Positions 1 through 23,692 are shown, numbered from the stretch's first letter. The stretch is 64,000 nt of DNA from Rhabditoides inermis (GCA_963966185.1 CAWZYM010000118.1:144501-208500), one strand, 5' to 3'. Made by a program: numbers and translations. The notes: a model not told the origin generated them from the sequence alone.

Positions 1-416
1 GGATCAGTGATGAACGAGGTAGAAATATCACGGGATGTGTGTGTGTGTGGGAGAGTATCTAAGGGACCACGAGTGCCCCTCTCGTCTCTCTCACTGTCTC
101 AGACACTGTCCACTCGGCCTTTTATCCCTCCTGCACCGCTCGCGCATTCTTTCGCCTCTACTTACATCCGCAGTCGAGTACTGATCCCGATGGTTTGTCA
201 CTCTGCGCTCTCCTAGATAAGCTCACTCTCTGCTGGTGGGACCACTCGGTAGCAGCGGGTCCTTCCCGGAATGTCGGATGCAAGTGCGCATTGTACTGAC
301 TACTGGTATGAGGCGCCACAACAAAGAGAAAAACAAAAGCGCGCGTGCGGAATCGAGCACTTGAGACTTGGAGTGGATAGAGGGCATCAAAGATCTCACT
401 CAAAGCCGGCACTCAC

Positions 417-8872
<8,456 letters not shown>

Positions 8873-9280
8873 CTACAACGAAACAATCAATAAATCAATA
8901 AAGTCAATAAATCAATATTTACACATCCTGGAACTATCGATCAGTGAGTTAATTTTTAAAACCTTAATTAATTAATTACTTAATCCCCCTGGCTTACAAT
9001 CGGTATGATTAGCGTCATTCGCATGTGGGGCTCCGATTCGAGCATGGTTTCGAAGCGTCGATCTGATGAACCAAGGGTTTGAAAACTTTAGATGAACGAA
9101 GAAAATAGTGGAAAAACATTTCAATTTGCCGCGTAGTGAGAGGAAGAAGATGTCAACAGAAAAAAAAACTTTCAGCGGCAAGATGTGTGATCTAATCCTA
9201 GTAATGAACAACCCGTTCATTGGTTTTCGGTAAATTTGTTGGCAAAAAGCGGGCTGAACGGGAGTGGAATGGGAACAGGC

Positions 9281-9331
<51 letters not shown>

Positions 9332-10123
9332 AGAAGGACAGATGTCGGATAGCCGTCGGGAGTGCGCGTGGAAAAAGAAAATGGTATGAAACCGGGCGGA
9401 AAAACAGCCGGCCCCGAATGTGGGAATCGGTTTCGATCATTCATAGGCGGAGGACAGCAATGATTCCGGGAGAGTGGAGTGAAAAGAGAGAAATATCCGG
9501 GAACATGCGAAACGAGAGTGCGTTTTCCGGGAACCGATTATTCCAGAGATATTATGCTGATCCGCTTGCAGTGTGGACACAAACAGACTGCAGACATGAG
9601 AGAGATTTGTCGACAAATACATTGTTCACAGTTATTGAAAACAGACGTTCAGAAGCAGTAGGGGAAAACTTGGTAGTAGTCGTCGAAAGTCGAAAGATCA
9701 AAGTAGTAAATGAAGGCTATTTCCATCGTCGAAAAACCACGGTGACGGTGACTGTTGTCTAATCTCCCTCTTCCTCCTCTCTGCTCCTCCTCCTTCTCCC
9801 CCTCCTTCTTCTCCTACTGCTCCCAAGGCCGGTCCCGCAAGAAACGCTAATCCCCGGCCGAATCAGCCTGGTTTCTGTCCCTCCGCCGACGCGCCCCAAC
9901 CAAAATACTGTCGAGCCATCCCCCCCCTCTCTCTCACTTTCCCTCTCTCACAAACACGTGCTATTTCTGAGGGAAAACGATGGTAGTTGTATCGGCTTTT
10001 CTAGGCAGTGGCGAATAGAGGGGCAGACAAGGTCCACTATAGGAGAGGCGAGGGTCCGCAGGACATGACGGGGCGCTTGGGTTTCGAAACACTATGTGCT
10101 TTCTCTTCACTTCACTATTCTCA

Positions 10124-10204
<81 letters not shown>

Positions 10205-11140
10205 GAAGGAACAATGAGGAGTCATGTCTCACAGGTGGCAAACAAAACGCGAACAGTGAGATCACATGCAAATGCGCGGTCTGAGCCACCGTGTAAGCCT
10301 CTGTGACAACAGATCAGTAACATGCCCTCAGGCGATCCGATTGCCCCCGAAGCGAACAAGAGATCATGATAAAATGTATGCAAAAAAAGAACGGATAGAA
10401 GGGTCGGTGACCGCTCGCTATTCTGAGGAAATGCGAGTGTTTCAGCGGCACTTGAAACTGAATTCCAGTGTCGCGTTTACAAAATGACCCTGGTCAGAAG
10501 AGCGGGTAAGCAAACAGTAGCGAGTACTGTAATGAAATGAGAGAATAGAGAATACGCGAAAAATGAGATTGATCATAGAAAAAAGGCCGGATTGCAATCG
10601 CCTGCGAGATTGCATGTAGGAAATGAACCGAGGTGAGGAAAAATGAGCGAGAGCAAATTGTGTAGTGTTAGTGTGCGCGGTGAGAAACACACAAAACGCA
10701 CAAACAAACACTACGGGAGCGCGTGCGACTGTCGGAGTTCCATAGAATAGAGAGGGAGGTGTGAGGTGAGAGGAGGAAATACGAAACCGCCAGCATTCCA
10801 ACCTACTCAATAGATACAACACATGTGCATAACACGATCCGCAAACGTTTCATAGTTTGTGAGACGTCAGTTTACGTCTTCTTCTCTTCACAACTTCTCT
10901 TCTCATGTTCCCGTCACTCAGACTAAACAAAGAAACTGGTAAGAAAGCGGAAAACATGGGAGATTTCGGAGTAAAATGGACTAACGCGGGGGCGAGAGAG
11001 AAAAGGGCGCAAAAACGAACACGTACATGCGAGAAGAAGAAGGGATGATCGGATGATGACACTAAAAGGAACACCGAGAGAGGAAGGTTTTCGATCCATC
11101 CACGCGCATCAAACACCCGGGAATACCGGAGAGAGTGTCA

Positions 11141-11189
<49 letters not shown>

Positions 11190-11405
11190 CTCTCTCTCTC
11201 TCTCTCTCTCTCGCTCTCTCGTCTATCTCGTACCCAGATCATAGAAGAATTCCTTGTGCAAAAGGACAAGCAAATGCGCAAAATGATCGACGCGGAGAAA
11301 ACCGAAATTCGTTCCAATTACCGCGCGCAAAACCCATGTAAGACGCTAACCATACCGTCATACCGATTTGCAAAACATACTGGCCAATCAATAATCAATC
11401 AATAC
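8873..11405. other. Intronic, no supported exon
   Basis: Holds (GA)n at 9285-9327 and 10129-10202, a CT-rich pyrimidine stretch at 9770-9840 and otherwise unremarkable sequence. Nothing convincing on either strand. Confidence 0.55.
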
Positions 11406-12668
11406 CTGCTCGAGAATCTGTCGAATGGAGTAGATACGTTCGATCTTTGGGGCCATTCTGGATTCGGAGCGCACCAGAAGAGAGCGACTCATCTGAAAAA
11501 ATAAGAGTAAGCAAAGTGGTAAACAGGTAAACAAGGAAATAAATATACACGTGATCAGTTGGAACCGGATCAAGTCAACAAGTAGTGGGTCGGAGATCCG
11601 AGTGTTCTGGGAGTGAGGGAACGGATAGGAGTAGTGATAAGCTATCAAGCTGAGGGAAGGTGGGGTGAGAAATAGAGAGAGAGGAGAGGAGGTATATGTA
11701 CATGCACACATTTACAACATTCTCTCACTCCCAACTCCCTTTCTCCCCAGGCATGGATAGTGAGTAGTAGCGAGAGAGTGAGAGAGTGGTGAGGGATAGA
11801 TCACAACAAGCGGCGGCCTTTGATCAGGCGAGGAGATAAGAGATAAGCGCGGCCAAGACTACCGTGATACTAATACTACTATGCCCGCGGCAGCCGATCA
11901 GTCAAAGTCGTCTGGGTGATCTCGAAACATTCGGAGGAAAAGAAGCGATTGGTCAAATGAGACTCGAAACCAGCCCCTACTCTACTAAATCTCTTCATCA
12001 AATTTCCGAGTATCAATTTGCGCGCGCGACTCATCAGGTTTCAATCGACAGAGAGCAGAGCAACTGAATGTGAGAGGGTCAGAGATCAGAGAAAGAGGGA
12101 GAAGAGAAAGTGGACAAATGGAGAGAGCAGCGGCGGCTAGAGATTGCCCGAGGGCTCAGGTTGTATCAAGCCGCGCGATCAAAGGGGGTAAAGCCGATTT
12201 GGAAAAGATTGGAAAAGTAAATTGAAAAAAAGGACTCGGGACTGGAATATCAGAGTAGTGAATCGAGAAAAAGGAAAGGGAACATCTAATTTCCTCCCAT
12301 TCGAGCAAAGACCGCGCATTGCATAAAAGGCAGAGTTGCAAAGTTGCACCGACCATCCATCACCCAATAGAGAAAAGCAAATTCCTTGTGGCATAAAGGC
12401 GAGCGAGAGATCGCGAATTGTGAAGAGAATCAGACAGTAAAACCAGTAGAAAGTCAGAAAAAAGTGAGAGTCAAATGAGTATATGATATCTGCATAGGAT
12501 ATAAGTATCACTCTCTATAATCCACTGAACATCCATACCGGTTTACTGTGTCAAATCTTGCGATTCACTCCTCTCACACTCAAATTCACTGTTCCTTTCA
12601 TACTACTCGACACAAAACGCGGAGGCAAATCCAGATCGACCGATTATCAGAGGAGGGAAAGTAGCGAA

Positions 12669-12708
<40 letters not shown>

Positions 12709-13179
12709 AGAGGGGCCCAAAGTGAATATGTAAAACGCGGTATCACTCACTGTGTGCATCTCTTCACTCGACCCAAACGTCTCACTCACTCATCCACTAT
12801 ACAAACCGAGAAGGGAAGCAACCAGCAAAAGACAAGACACCGACATTTGCATATAGCGCAGAGAGAGAGAGAGAGAAGAGAGAGAAGAGAGAGAAGAGAG
12901 AGAGAGAGAGAGACAGAGAGAGAGACAGAGGAGAGGGAGAGAGAGAGAAAGAGAGAGAGCGTTACTATACAATGTGTTGAGAGCACAGGGATCCGTGTTG
13001 AGTCACCCTCTCAATCTTACGCACAAGGCCCCTACCGATTCGAATGAATACCACCGTCCACCAAAAAAGCTCTCCGCGAAAATTTTACATTTACAAAATG
13101 ACATAAATACGCGGAATCGAAATATACGGAAGGGAGTCAAGTGCATGTAGAGTGGTCAGTCAGTCCTCTCGCACGCTCC

Positions 13180-13246
<67 letters not shown>

Positions 13247-16200
13247 TGCGGTCACCCCAGTATCGGGGCGCCTCCTGTTTGCTTTGCGCATCGGCTGGCA
13301 GTAAACATACCCTCATATGGTCCCTTTACCTCTACCTGCCTTCCGCTCTCTCGCTTCCCACACTCTCTCGCCGACTCTCACTCTCACTGATTGACCGCAA
13401 GACTGATATCAATGCACAAACATATTTGCATATTGTATCACGCGTGTCGGGGAAATGTGTTGAATGGAAAGGAGGTGATATGTGACACAGATAATAACAC
13501 GTTTGAATCAGAACGACAATAATATAAACAAATGACAACTCACAGGGTTCAGCAATCTTTCCGGCGTCACCGCTCCAGACAGCGAATCCGGAGCTGTCAG
13601 GTCCTGAACATGCAAACTACGCAACAGGAAAATCAATATGCAAATAAGCTGACAATTGGTTGATGTACCTGAAAAGGCGCCAGGGTGAACCTGCGTTTTC
13701 CCAGCATCGCGGTTTCAAAATGAACACACAGATCTTTTTGCAGCGCTCTCTTTTGCAGGTCTCACGAGCTCGGTTCGACATCGAAAGTGCTCATTTCCCT
13801 CGCGCTCTCTCCTATCACTACACTCTCTCGCAGTCACTCACTGTCTGATTCTTCCCCGATCACACTATCTCTTTTAAGTGCTTCTCTTCCGCTCATCAAA
13901 TCCGACTTTCCTTCAAAATCAACACCGTCGAAAATCGCAAACTAGCAGATCACACATCGGAGGAAAACGGAGAGAGCTTCAAAGGTCAAGAGGGTGGAAC
14001 TAGACGTCACTCGTACTGCATATCTCGAAATTGTTCTGCGCGGATAACAATAACATAGGTGAGACAGGGAAACATCAGATAACAATATTATAACAGTAGC
14101 GGTCAGTCTCTTCGAAACTCCCTTTAATACGTAAGTGTAAAACCTTTTCTCAGGGACTCAGGGGCTGTTACGACAATACTGACAACACCAAAATCCAAAA
14201 ATAACGAGAATACACGCACGTCTTGTATGGAGTTGTTGAGTGCTTCGACCAGCGAGAGGCGACGACGATTGAACGACTGAAAAAAACAATAGTAAATAAA
14301 ATGACATGATGCACGTGCACAAAATAGACTATATACAATGACAGTGAATTACGTTTGCAAAATAGTTATTTACCCACCCATATGATATAGTACACTTGGA
14401 AATCGGCTCTGTGGTACGTGCAAAATGATCAACACGAGACGAAAACGATACTGATCAACGGGGCGAAATCATAAATCCTACCAGACCACACCAAATCCTT
14501 TTCCACTAAAAAAAGATCGTACTTTCCACACTTGTGACCGTTCGGAGGGGAGTTTCAACGGAGAGAGAGAGAGAGAAAGAGAGAGAGAGGGAGGGAGGGA
14601 GAGAGAGAGAGAGACTCGAGGCGGCGGCGAAAGAGGATAAGTGGAGGTATCCGTGTGATTTGAATGGACTCCCTTCTAGGCGTCCGCTGAGAGGGAAAGT
14701 GTGAATGCCAGGCATTTACTCCCTCTCTCCTTCCACTCAATGCAGAATCACCAATATCCAATATCCAAACCACTATATAACACACCAAAATATTTTGCGG
14801 GGAGGGAATTTGCATTCAGAGGCAACCAACAATAATGGCGAAGTCAAAGAACTTAAAAGAGAATCGACATAATAGGGTATATAAACTGGCAGTAGTGATT
14901 CCGTGATCAAACAAGGATATAGGTAATAATGACGCACTCTCGACTGGTTGGAATGGGCAGTGAATAGGCTAATTTCCTGCGATTGGTCAGCTGAGAGCAG
15001 GTGCGATTGCGCTCCGTTGCCTATATAGGCATATACGCAAATCATCCAATCCCGCAGGCTGAACCAACAATTATCGGGACAGTGAAACCACGCCACCACA
15101 ACTCCACAAACAGACATCACTCCCATTTCGAAAGTGAAGGAAAAGAGAGGAAGATTGTAAACCATAAGGACAAAAGAGGGGGAGGCGAATAACAAGTGAA
15201 GAGTAGATGAGAGTAGGAATGGCCGAATTGCCAACCGCACCCAGCAAACACCTGCCAGCCTGCCGGGACCCTTATGAGGAGAGGGTCCGTCGGGGTCACC
15301 ACCGCCGCTCTCCCTTATCCCCTCACTCTCTCGTCGCGCAGGTATATCCCGTCTCGCCGTCTGCGCACTCCCCGATCCGCCCGCTCTCTCGCGCTCTCTC
15401 CACTTTCGCCTGACTCGTTCACTTGTGTGCTTATTATAATCCTCTTTCCGGAAACCGGGTAGACCCGGCCTTTCAAGGATGAGCAAATTGGCAGACCCGA
15501 ACCGAAAACGACTATTGGATTGGCACAGTGCAGAGTGCAGAGTGGGTTAGAAATACTAAGATATTACTCGATTGCAATTGCAAACTATTTCCAATGGAGG
15601 GAAGATATAGAATTAGAAATATAGATTGGAAGACCGAAAACTACAACTTTCGATTTCTATCGGACTAAACTACAAATAGCGAGAACAAAGAAGTAAGCAA
15701 TCAGACGCCGAGGCGTGAAACCGAGTAGTTGACGTGTAGTCGGGGCATAAACAAAAGAGGAGAAAGCCTAGTCAAACGCCCCGAGAAAACAATTATCATG
15801 TAGTCTCACTCACACAGAGCAGACACCCGACTATAGTAAATACACATTTACTGGTATGCATACTAGTTAGGAACCATTGAGCCGTGGAAAATGACGAGAA
15901 CGAGTAGATGTGATACGATCTACGCCCGAGTCGTGGTGAACCGTGAACCAGGTAAGGTACGCAGCGATCACTTGGTACGAGTGGTACGAGAGGTACGCGA
16001 GACACTCGTACAGCTGGGTACGAGTACGGCAGCCAGTCTACTACACTGCAATCCAACACCCCTTCCTTCCCTCTCCCTCCCCCGCCTTCCCTCACTTCAT
16101 CAATCATCAATGTATTCAAAGCTTGAATTACCCACAAAGGAAAACGGCTAGACGAGTTAACATACATGTGCCAATCGATAATCGATACTAGTAAACAACT

Positions 16201-17491
16201 AATCATAGGGTTTCAAGATGATCAGTAGAATAGAACAGAACAGCTAGATACAAAGCGGAGCCGTGTTTCGGCGCATGTACAAACAAACAAACAAGTAAAC
16301 AAGTAAACAAACCGGCTGTTCCCTGTGTATCATCATGTTGAGTGGTAGTCGCAGGTGGAGGGACGCCGCCACTGCCACTGGATCGTAGCCACGCGGGGAG
16401 AACAGAACCTCCTGCAATGAGAAACGAGATTATTGATTTTTTGAAATATAAAAACGGCAAGAACAGTGTAATGATTTTTTGTAAGAACACAGCTGAACGA
16501 AGTCCGTCAGAAATACAAATGTTGCTATAGTTTTATGCTCGCAATAAGTTGCGCGCGGTGGGGTAGATCAGAGGCAGACGGAGAGTCAGCTCCTGGCAAC
16601 AACGCGCAAAACAAGAGAGGCAGACGGTTATGGCACCGTATTTCGAACTGCAAGCGAGGTAGATCGAAAACTATCGCTCTGGCGCGGAGTATATGTAATT
16701 GCGACACTTCATAGAGTAGGTGGGGAAATGTTGCGAGTGTGGAAATATTGTAGTAGCACAGATAGCTGACCGCGTAGTGTGAGACAGGATAGGTGACAGG
16801 GTGATATGGTGATAATTGACGGTGATGGGATGTGATTGGCCTAACCATGCCTACCAGAGGATTAGGATTATAGGGAGAAAGGAATCCAGGAGAAAGGAGA
16901 CATATTATAGGAGAAAGAAGTGATACAAATTAATTGATGATATGTGTACTCGTGTATATTTAAACGTGTATTCGGGAAGGGTCTGTGATAGATGATAGTT
17001 TGACATGAGACCACTTAGACTCACTGGCCACTCGAAAGCTCAACTCTTTTCTCCCACCACAAAACGGAGAAGCCCGCGAATGTTTTTGAAGAAATATTCG
17101 TGCGTTTGTACCATCATTCCATAACTGTGTGAATTGTCAGATGTCACGGACAGAAGTTTTCATAATACTTTGATACTTTGATGATATAATATGAGAAAAA
17201 CTATGATAATGCTACAGTTTGAAACAGTAAAAAAACCCGTGAGACCTTGGAAACGACTTTTCTGCGGATATAACCGGATAATCGAGGGAATGAGCGAGTG
17301 TATTTGATGAGTACAGACAAACTCCTCTTTCTCTTTCACCCTCAAACAACTCTTCAAACAAATACCAATACCAGTTGCAAGCGTTCATTACGTTCACTAA
17401 GGAGTAGTGCGTGGGAAGAGTTCTACCGAATGTTCCATAGCAACTGACTACTGACAACGACAAGGTCGGAGCGGTCAGAATGTAAATGAAT

Positions 17492-17538
<47 letters not shown>

Positions 17539-18924
17539 CGTCCCTCCAAACATGGCGAGGCAAAAAAGGAACGCAGGTGTCTAATTTCAGATGCGACAAA
17601 GCGCCGGGGCCATGAAATGTGATATATCAAAAAGAAAAAGAAGAGTGCCGAAACCAACTCGGTTCCGATGCACTCTAGACGAAATGAAGCGAGGTGATAA
17701 GAAGTCGGAGCTAATAGGATTACTGTCTTCTTCGCGCTTGCATATTGTGGAATGCGTAGCAGAATGGGGACACCGAGACCGCAGCGGAGCATCCTTGACC
17801 ACTCCACTGATAAACTGTTCCAATGGTTCTAATCACTGCCGAGAGACCCGAGACCTCACGGAAACAATCACTCACCGATAAAAACGCCCAAGGACGAGAG
17901 GAGAGGAAAAAGTCGGCGTGCGAAGAATTCAGGCTAGTTAGCCCCAATCGGGAGAGGTTTACGACGGAAAGCGGACGATGAAAACTACTAAACTACTGCG
18001 CGGTGAGTGGAGACGGAGAGAAGAAAGAGAGCGGACGCAGTATATGGCCACAGAAGGACAGAAGACACTAGCCATCATCATAAAAGCGCACAAAGTTTGA
18101 TGAAGTTGAGTTGTCTAACCGTCTGATGGTCCCAGAACTCAGGGACAGCTATTCACACAGTGCGTGCGTCCATAGAATTCACCCCTGTGCAGCGAAGTCT
18201 CGGATTATTTGAGAACGTTTCCTCGTCTCGACCCGCATTGATAGCATAGTGTGTGTGTGTGTGTTTTTGAGAGTGGTGATCGGACAGGCTGGCACTCGCA
18301 GAACATCGAAAGAACACCACTGACAGCCTGGCTACCGGAAACGCTGTTGACACAATCACAAACACATCTAACCCGCCTGGCCTGAACGAGAAGTGCAAAT
18401 AGTGCGAGGCGATTTGTGGAAACTGAAATTGAGACTACGGACAGAGACTGAGACACACCTGCGATCCTCAAAACGGAAAAAAGTGGAAATGTGACAGTGG
18501 AAAGCGGCGTGAAAAGAAAAGTGCAGAAATTCACAAAAAGTGAGTGAAAATAGAGTGAGAGCCAAGGGCAGAGGAGTCAATTGAGTCAAAGAAAGAGGAA
18601 AGGGGTTGTAATTGGCTCTGCTGCGCCCTCCTCATACCGTTAGACCCATGAAGACCTTGAGGTTATGACGTCAGAGAGAGGGAGGAAACAGTGTGGGGAT
18701 CGAAGAGGGGCAGAGATGAGCGATTTGCAATGGCACAATGCAGAACGCAGGAAATAGCAAAAAAGTGAATAGTGAATAGTGAAACGGATTGTGTGGTGGG
18801 GAGAGAGAGAGAGAGAAGGAAGGAAAAGGAGAAGGAGCTGTGGAGCAGAGTGGAGAGATGACCGGGAGATAAGATCGACCAGGAGAGAAAGAGGGGAGCT
18901 AACTGCAACAGCCGGGTGACGAGG

Positions 18925-18971
<47 letters not shown>

Positions 18972-19098
18972 GTAGCTGGCACAATGGTATAAGTACACTG
19001 ACCTAGCGAGGGATTAGTTCTACTCGGCCACAATGGAAGTGGTTTCACGCTACTTACACACATATCAGAGCTGTCACCTTGACTTTGCAGGGAGAGAG

Positions 19099-19144
<46 letters not shown>

Positions 19145-19381
19145 CCGTGGATACGGATTAGAGATTACGACGACGTCCGCGCGCGCACTTTCACCTCCCC
19201 TTATCCCATTCTTCGATACTCGCACTCTCTCCTCCACACACACTCTCTCAGACTCTCTCACCCAATCCTAATCTCCATAACATGACCGTCTCTCAGATAT
19301 CGTTTCACTATTCCCGTATAAATTATAGCAGTCACAACTAGGCTGACAACAAAGCAGTGCACACTGGAGGAAGGGGTGTTT

Positions 19382-19427
<46 letters not shown>

Positions 19428-19742
19428 TCTGTATGGTTAGCCTCACCGCAGGGGATAGCTAGCTATCTTCCCACCACTCACATTTTTCTCTCTCTCTTTT
19501 TGACCTCGATAGAAAAGGCTGCTGGATTTTCAAATCTCCTCTGAGAAAGCGAAAGGCAATGGGCCGTGCGCGCGACACATATGGTGAGAAAAAGGAGTAA
19601 ACGAATAGATACCTCGGAGTGTGGTCAGAAAGGGAAAGGGGCGGAGTCGCGTAACACGTGTAAACAAGTGAACAAGTAAACAAACAAACAAACCCTGCAC
19701 TCGTCGTCTTCGTTGTAGTCCATTCTCGAATCGGGTGGGTTG
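11406..19742 (-). CDS. Candidate 5' exons of the RhoGEF gene
   Basis: Scattered minus-strand segments have good acceptors and donors and keep phase 0. They are 11406-11492 (MAPKIERIYSIRQILEQ at its end), 13544-13603 (DLTAPDSLSGAVTPERLL), 13669-13707 (opens with ATG, MLGKRRFTLAPFQ), 14220-14276 (RRRLSLVEALNNSIQD) and 16313-16411. A 49-bp piece at 19694-19742 ends with MDYNEDDECR and also closes in phase 0. Together they would encode the low-complexity N terminus typical of this RhoGEF family. The ATG at 13707 could be an internal alternative start. I recognise no domain here; the exons could belong to another gene, and others may be missed. The two most distal pieces are the least certain. Confidence 0.4.
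11493..13543. other. Intronic, no firmly supported exon
   Basis: (GA)n at 12674-12712 and a GA/CAGA mixture at 12860-12958, with (CT)n at 13180-13243. A minus-strand stretch near 12750 looks like an exon end (GAAGAGATGCACACA then GTGAGT), but its frame is closed by an upstream stop and no acceptor fits. Confidence 0.5.
16412..19693. other. Intronic or upstream region, no supported exon
   Basis: GA/CT tracts at 17491-17534, 18930-18968, 19091-19142 and 19386-19425. I saw no reading frame with both splice sites and sensible composition. Confidence 0.5.
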
Positions 19743-19887
19743 CTGGAATTGCAATGGTGATATTAATCAAACAAACAGGAGCGCGAACGTGCCTCGAAAG
19801 CATCGTAAAAGTGGGAAGACGAGTTAGGACATGATACTCAGTCAACACGGCAGTCAATCAATGATCTACCAGGTAGATAGGCAGGAT

Positions 19888-19943
<56 letters not shown>

Positions 19944-20499
19944 TGAAGGCGTTGCCACCGCGGCAGGATAATCGGAAAGTGACGACAGCAGCAGAATAAC
20001 CAGTACGGGCCAGTAAGTGGATTCTGTGGTATTTAGAAAGTCCAGAAAGCATCATAAAGATCAAATCCGTTCCACCATTCCCCCGGAATTGTTTGCGCGA
20101 GATCAAAATAAAAAGAGGATTTGAAATTGACGTGGTGATTGGTGATCGAGCGAGAAGTAGCGTCAATCTGACGATGCGACAATGTGTATTGACTAGTGAC
20201 AAACATACTCTCCTAGAGTATGTCTTCGCCCTCCGACCCGCGTGTCTCTCACTCTCACTCTCCTCTCACTCTGTCTGCCACTCGACAGTGGACCGGATGT
20301 GCAAAAAGAGGGGATCCCCTCTCAGCCCTCCCATTCTGCATATTCATCCCTCGAGTGTGGTGTGACTCTTCACAACTTGATTCACAGGAAACGCCTTTTC
20401 GGTGGAGCCAGATCGAGGAAGTAGAAACATAATGTAGGAATGACAAGGTAGCTGGACGCACACGCGCAGTGTTCGATGGATCCACGCGAGACCAGTTAG

Positions 20500-20546
<47 letters not shown>

Positions 20547-21489
20547 ACAAGTATGAAATCTTATCAAAGTTGGAAAACGGTAAAAGAGGAGGGAGCAACG
20601 CGGGAACCGTTGTTCTTTTGCGTGCTTGCGCAGTCGGCCGGAATCATTGCGATATCAGATAATCATCAGCCGCCCCATAGGCACACTCGTACACAGCGAG
20701 AGACAAGGTGACGATTGATATCCGATCAGCCGATATCATCACATCTACATGATACGATCATGTCTGCGCCCTCTCACTCCGCCACGCTGTCTCGCCGCGT
20801 GAGCTGCGCCCGCGCAGACGACTCGAAACAGGTCGGCGAGAGAGCGTGCGGATGGGGGATGATCAGAGAGACGAGGGCGGGCAGAGAGTGTGGGATGGGA
20901 TGAGGGACGGGAGAAGCGAGGGTGGCGTCGCCTGGGGGAGAAGCAGGCGCGAAGGGCAAACACAGACGTGCGGCTCCCGGTTCACACCTAACACACACAC
21001 GTCAAACCACAACAGATAGATACACAGATAAACGCGCAAAGATTACACAAGGTCGGGCGAATTTGCATTCGCACAGCAAGCAACAAACGAATTCGCGCCA
21101 GCAGATGAACTCCTCTGCTTTCGGAGAATTACGACGCCAAAAATATGGGAGATCGCTAGCTGTGGCAGTGGTAGGAAACTGTGATTCGATGGTTGGGTGT
21201 TGGGTGTTGGGTGATTCAGAATCGGACTGGCTAAAGCAAGAGCTGTTGCTGTAGACTGGAGATGGCGACTTCCCCACATAAATCTACTCGTGACCGCAGG
21301 CCGCAGTCGCATAATTGGTCAGGGCCTATCGCTTACTTCGAAAAACCGAAACTCTCTCGATGCGTTCCGAATATTATGCAACGCGAAATGAGACCAGTCT
21401 CGGTGGGAGAAGAAACGCCTCGGGAACTCGCTTCTGCCGACGCCAGCCAGCCAGCCCCGTTCGATTCCAAATCCGTGATTATCTCTGAC

Positions 21490-21547
<58 letters not shown>

Positions 21548-21789
21548 AGCGGGGATAACTGGCTTTCCTGTACCAAAGAGTAGCCCTCACTGGATCCCGT
21601 TATGTCCCTCTCTCTATTTCTCTATTCACTCTGTGCAAGCCGAATGTATATCAACCAATCACACGCACACACTTGAAACCTCGTTTCGGACACACATTGT
21701 ATGGATGGCGCGATCTAATTCGGACGCTCAGTGGCTAAGCCGATGCCGCTCACTACTCACTACTCACTACTCACTACTACTACAACTAC

Positions 21790-21831
<42 letters not shown>

Positions 21832-23254
21832 ACTTAGCTACTTAGCACCGATCAGCACTACTTACAAGTCTCTCTCCGGGAGGCGCTAAGCCTCCGCGCG
21901 CCAGTCGACAGTCACACAATGGCAGATCACAACAATTGTACACGGAAGAGAAAGAGAGAAGGAGGCCATGAGTTGTCACGTCACTCGACCAAGAAAATAT
22001 ATAAACTCTTCGAAGTAAAGCGTGGCTCGACCGGACATTAACTAAAACAGAGTGCTCTGTATGAAGCCATATGAATAGATGGTAAGTGCAAACACATAAA
22101 AGTTCACATCCGGAAGCACGGGTGCGAAGCAAACCCGCCGCTATGCAACTATCCATATAGCAGATCGAAAAACACTGGACTGGGGAGAAAAATGCGTCGC
22201 GCGCGGCTGCCGCGTGCAACAAATCACCTGGTGAAGTGAAGAACGGCGGAACGGGTCTCTCTCTCTCTCTCCCTCTCTCTCCCTCTCTCTCTCTCTCTCA
22301 GGTGTGAGAGAACATCCGAACGCTGCCATCATCCATCACTCACTACACCAACTCGAAATATATAGCGACTTCACACCTTTGCGCTCTCTGGATCCGGGAG
22401 AAGTCATCAATCATAACAAACGAACCTATTCGACACCAACTATTCAGACCAGTGTACACCAACAAATGAGAGGAGACGCGATCAGCTGTTCGCCTAGGAA
22501 ACAAATGCCCTGAGGGGGGAGCTTCACTCGCGCACTTCACACTCACCCATAAATCCACCACACTTTCGATGCCGCGTCTCTCGTATAAACTAGCAACATT
22601 CAGACATCACACATGTTCGCCCATCGTAAAGCATCATGCGTCAAAAGAGCATCTGCTCTGCGCACCAATCAGGGGGTGAAAACGAAAGGAAGAATAAGAA
22701 AAAAACGAATAACACACCACGTGAAGAGAGAAAAAAACAGTGGCCCGTGGTTGACTTGGCGGTGAGTGGGCGCTTCACTCACTGCGAAGTGCCCGGGGTG
22801 TCAGCGGCAACCGGTCGGCGGATTAGAGACGCCACCCGCAAGCCCGCAACCTAGCTAGATATTATACCCCCAGCACACACAACACACACACTCTCGCGTC
22901 AACAGCTCACTGACCGGAAGCGAGAAAAGATACACAAATTGGACGCAAACGTGGGAAGATCGTTGTATCGGTGGACAGATAATAGATGTATACTATTGAA
23001 GAGCAACCATAGCCAATACCAGTACTCGCATTACCAGCATTCAATGGCACGCTGATGATATTATACTATTATCACTGCCACACAAAATGGACAAACACAG
23101 GTGAGAAACAGGTGAGAGACAATTAGAGATAAAAATAGATAAGAGAGGGAACATGCAACAAAACAGTACAAAGAGATGAACTGAAACAACACGCCGTCCA
23201 AACACCAAACCCCATCATAACAACTAACATCGCGTGACGTCTGTATAAAATATC
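19743..23254. other. Gene-free interval
   Basis: About 3.5 kb without a supportable gene. It has (GA)n at 19892-19940, 20501-20542 and 21493-21547 and (CT)n at 21792-21830 and 22257-22300, plus several ACTCACTACT-type short repeats near 21748-21790. It may contain the promoter of the minus-strand RhoGEF gene. Confidence 0.5.
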
Positions 23255-23260
23255 TTTATT
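23255..23260 (-). terminator. Poly(A) signal of the mitochondrial carrier gene
   Basis: TTTATT on the plus strand (AATAAA in sense), downstream of the TGA at 23693. No other signal fits closer. Confidence 0.5.
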
Positions 23261-23692
23261 AGCTCATTCCAATACACCTGAGGCACATCTCGGAGCAGCA
23301 ATGTCATATCAAACAACTACAAACAACCCTACTCGCTACTTCTGTCTGCTAGTCAGTCGATCACACGCATACAAATCAGTATTCAACATAGCCTATACAA
23401 ACCGTCTCTCGCAATCCCATAAGAGGGAGCAATCACAGGGCGAATATGGGGACATACAGAGCACCTACAGCACTCTCACGACTCACTGCTACCTAGGGGG
23501 CAAATGCGACTAGAGACTGGGACGGCACACCGTGTGAGCGGAATAAACAACAACGCCTATGAGGCACACTGGACACGGTCAGAGAGGGGACGACCCGTCG
23601 ACTCCCGCAGGGGCACTGACACTATGGCGAAGAGACTGCTACGGGGAGAAGGAGAAGTGGGACAAGTGACTCACTGCTCCTGCTCCTTCTCC

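Noticed and set aside
1..416. PH-domain exons of the RhoGEF
   Set aside because: I searched the minus strand for the expected PH start; one open stretch with possible splice sites (about 200-300) has no resemblance to a PH domain.
9220..9762. 180-codon plus-strand frame
   Set aside because: Contains a translated (GA)n tract, has no recognisable domain and no splice or trans-splice context, and lies within RhoGEF intron sequence.
12598..12789. Possible alternative first exon beginning SETFGSSEEMHT
   Set aside because: The frame begins with GTG, not ATG; the adjacent ATG runs into TGA two codons later, and no acceptor fits.
14773..15486. 237-codon minus-strand frame
   Set aside because: Composition is that of random intron sequence; no domain, and the candidate internal acceptor near 15300 lacks a polypyrimidine tract.
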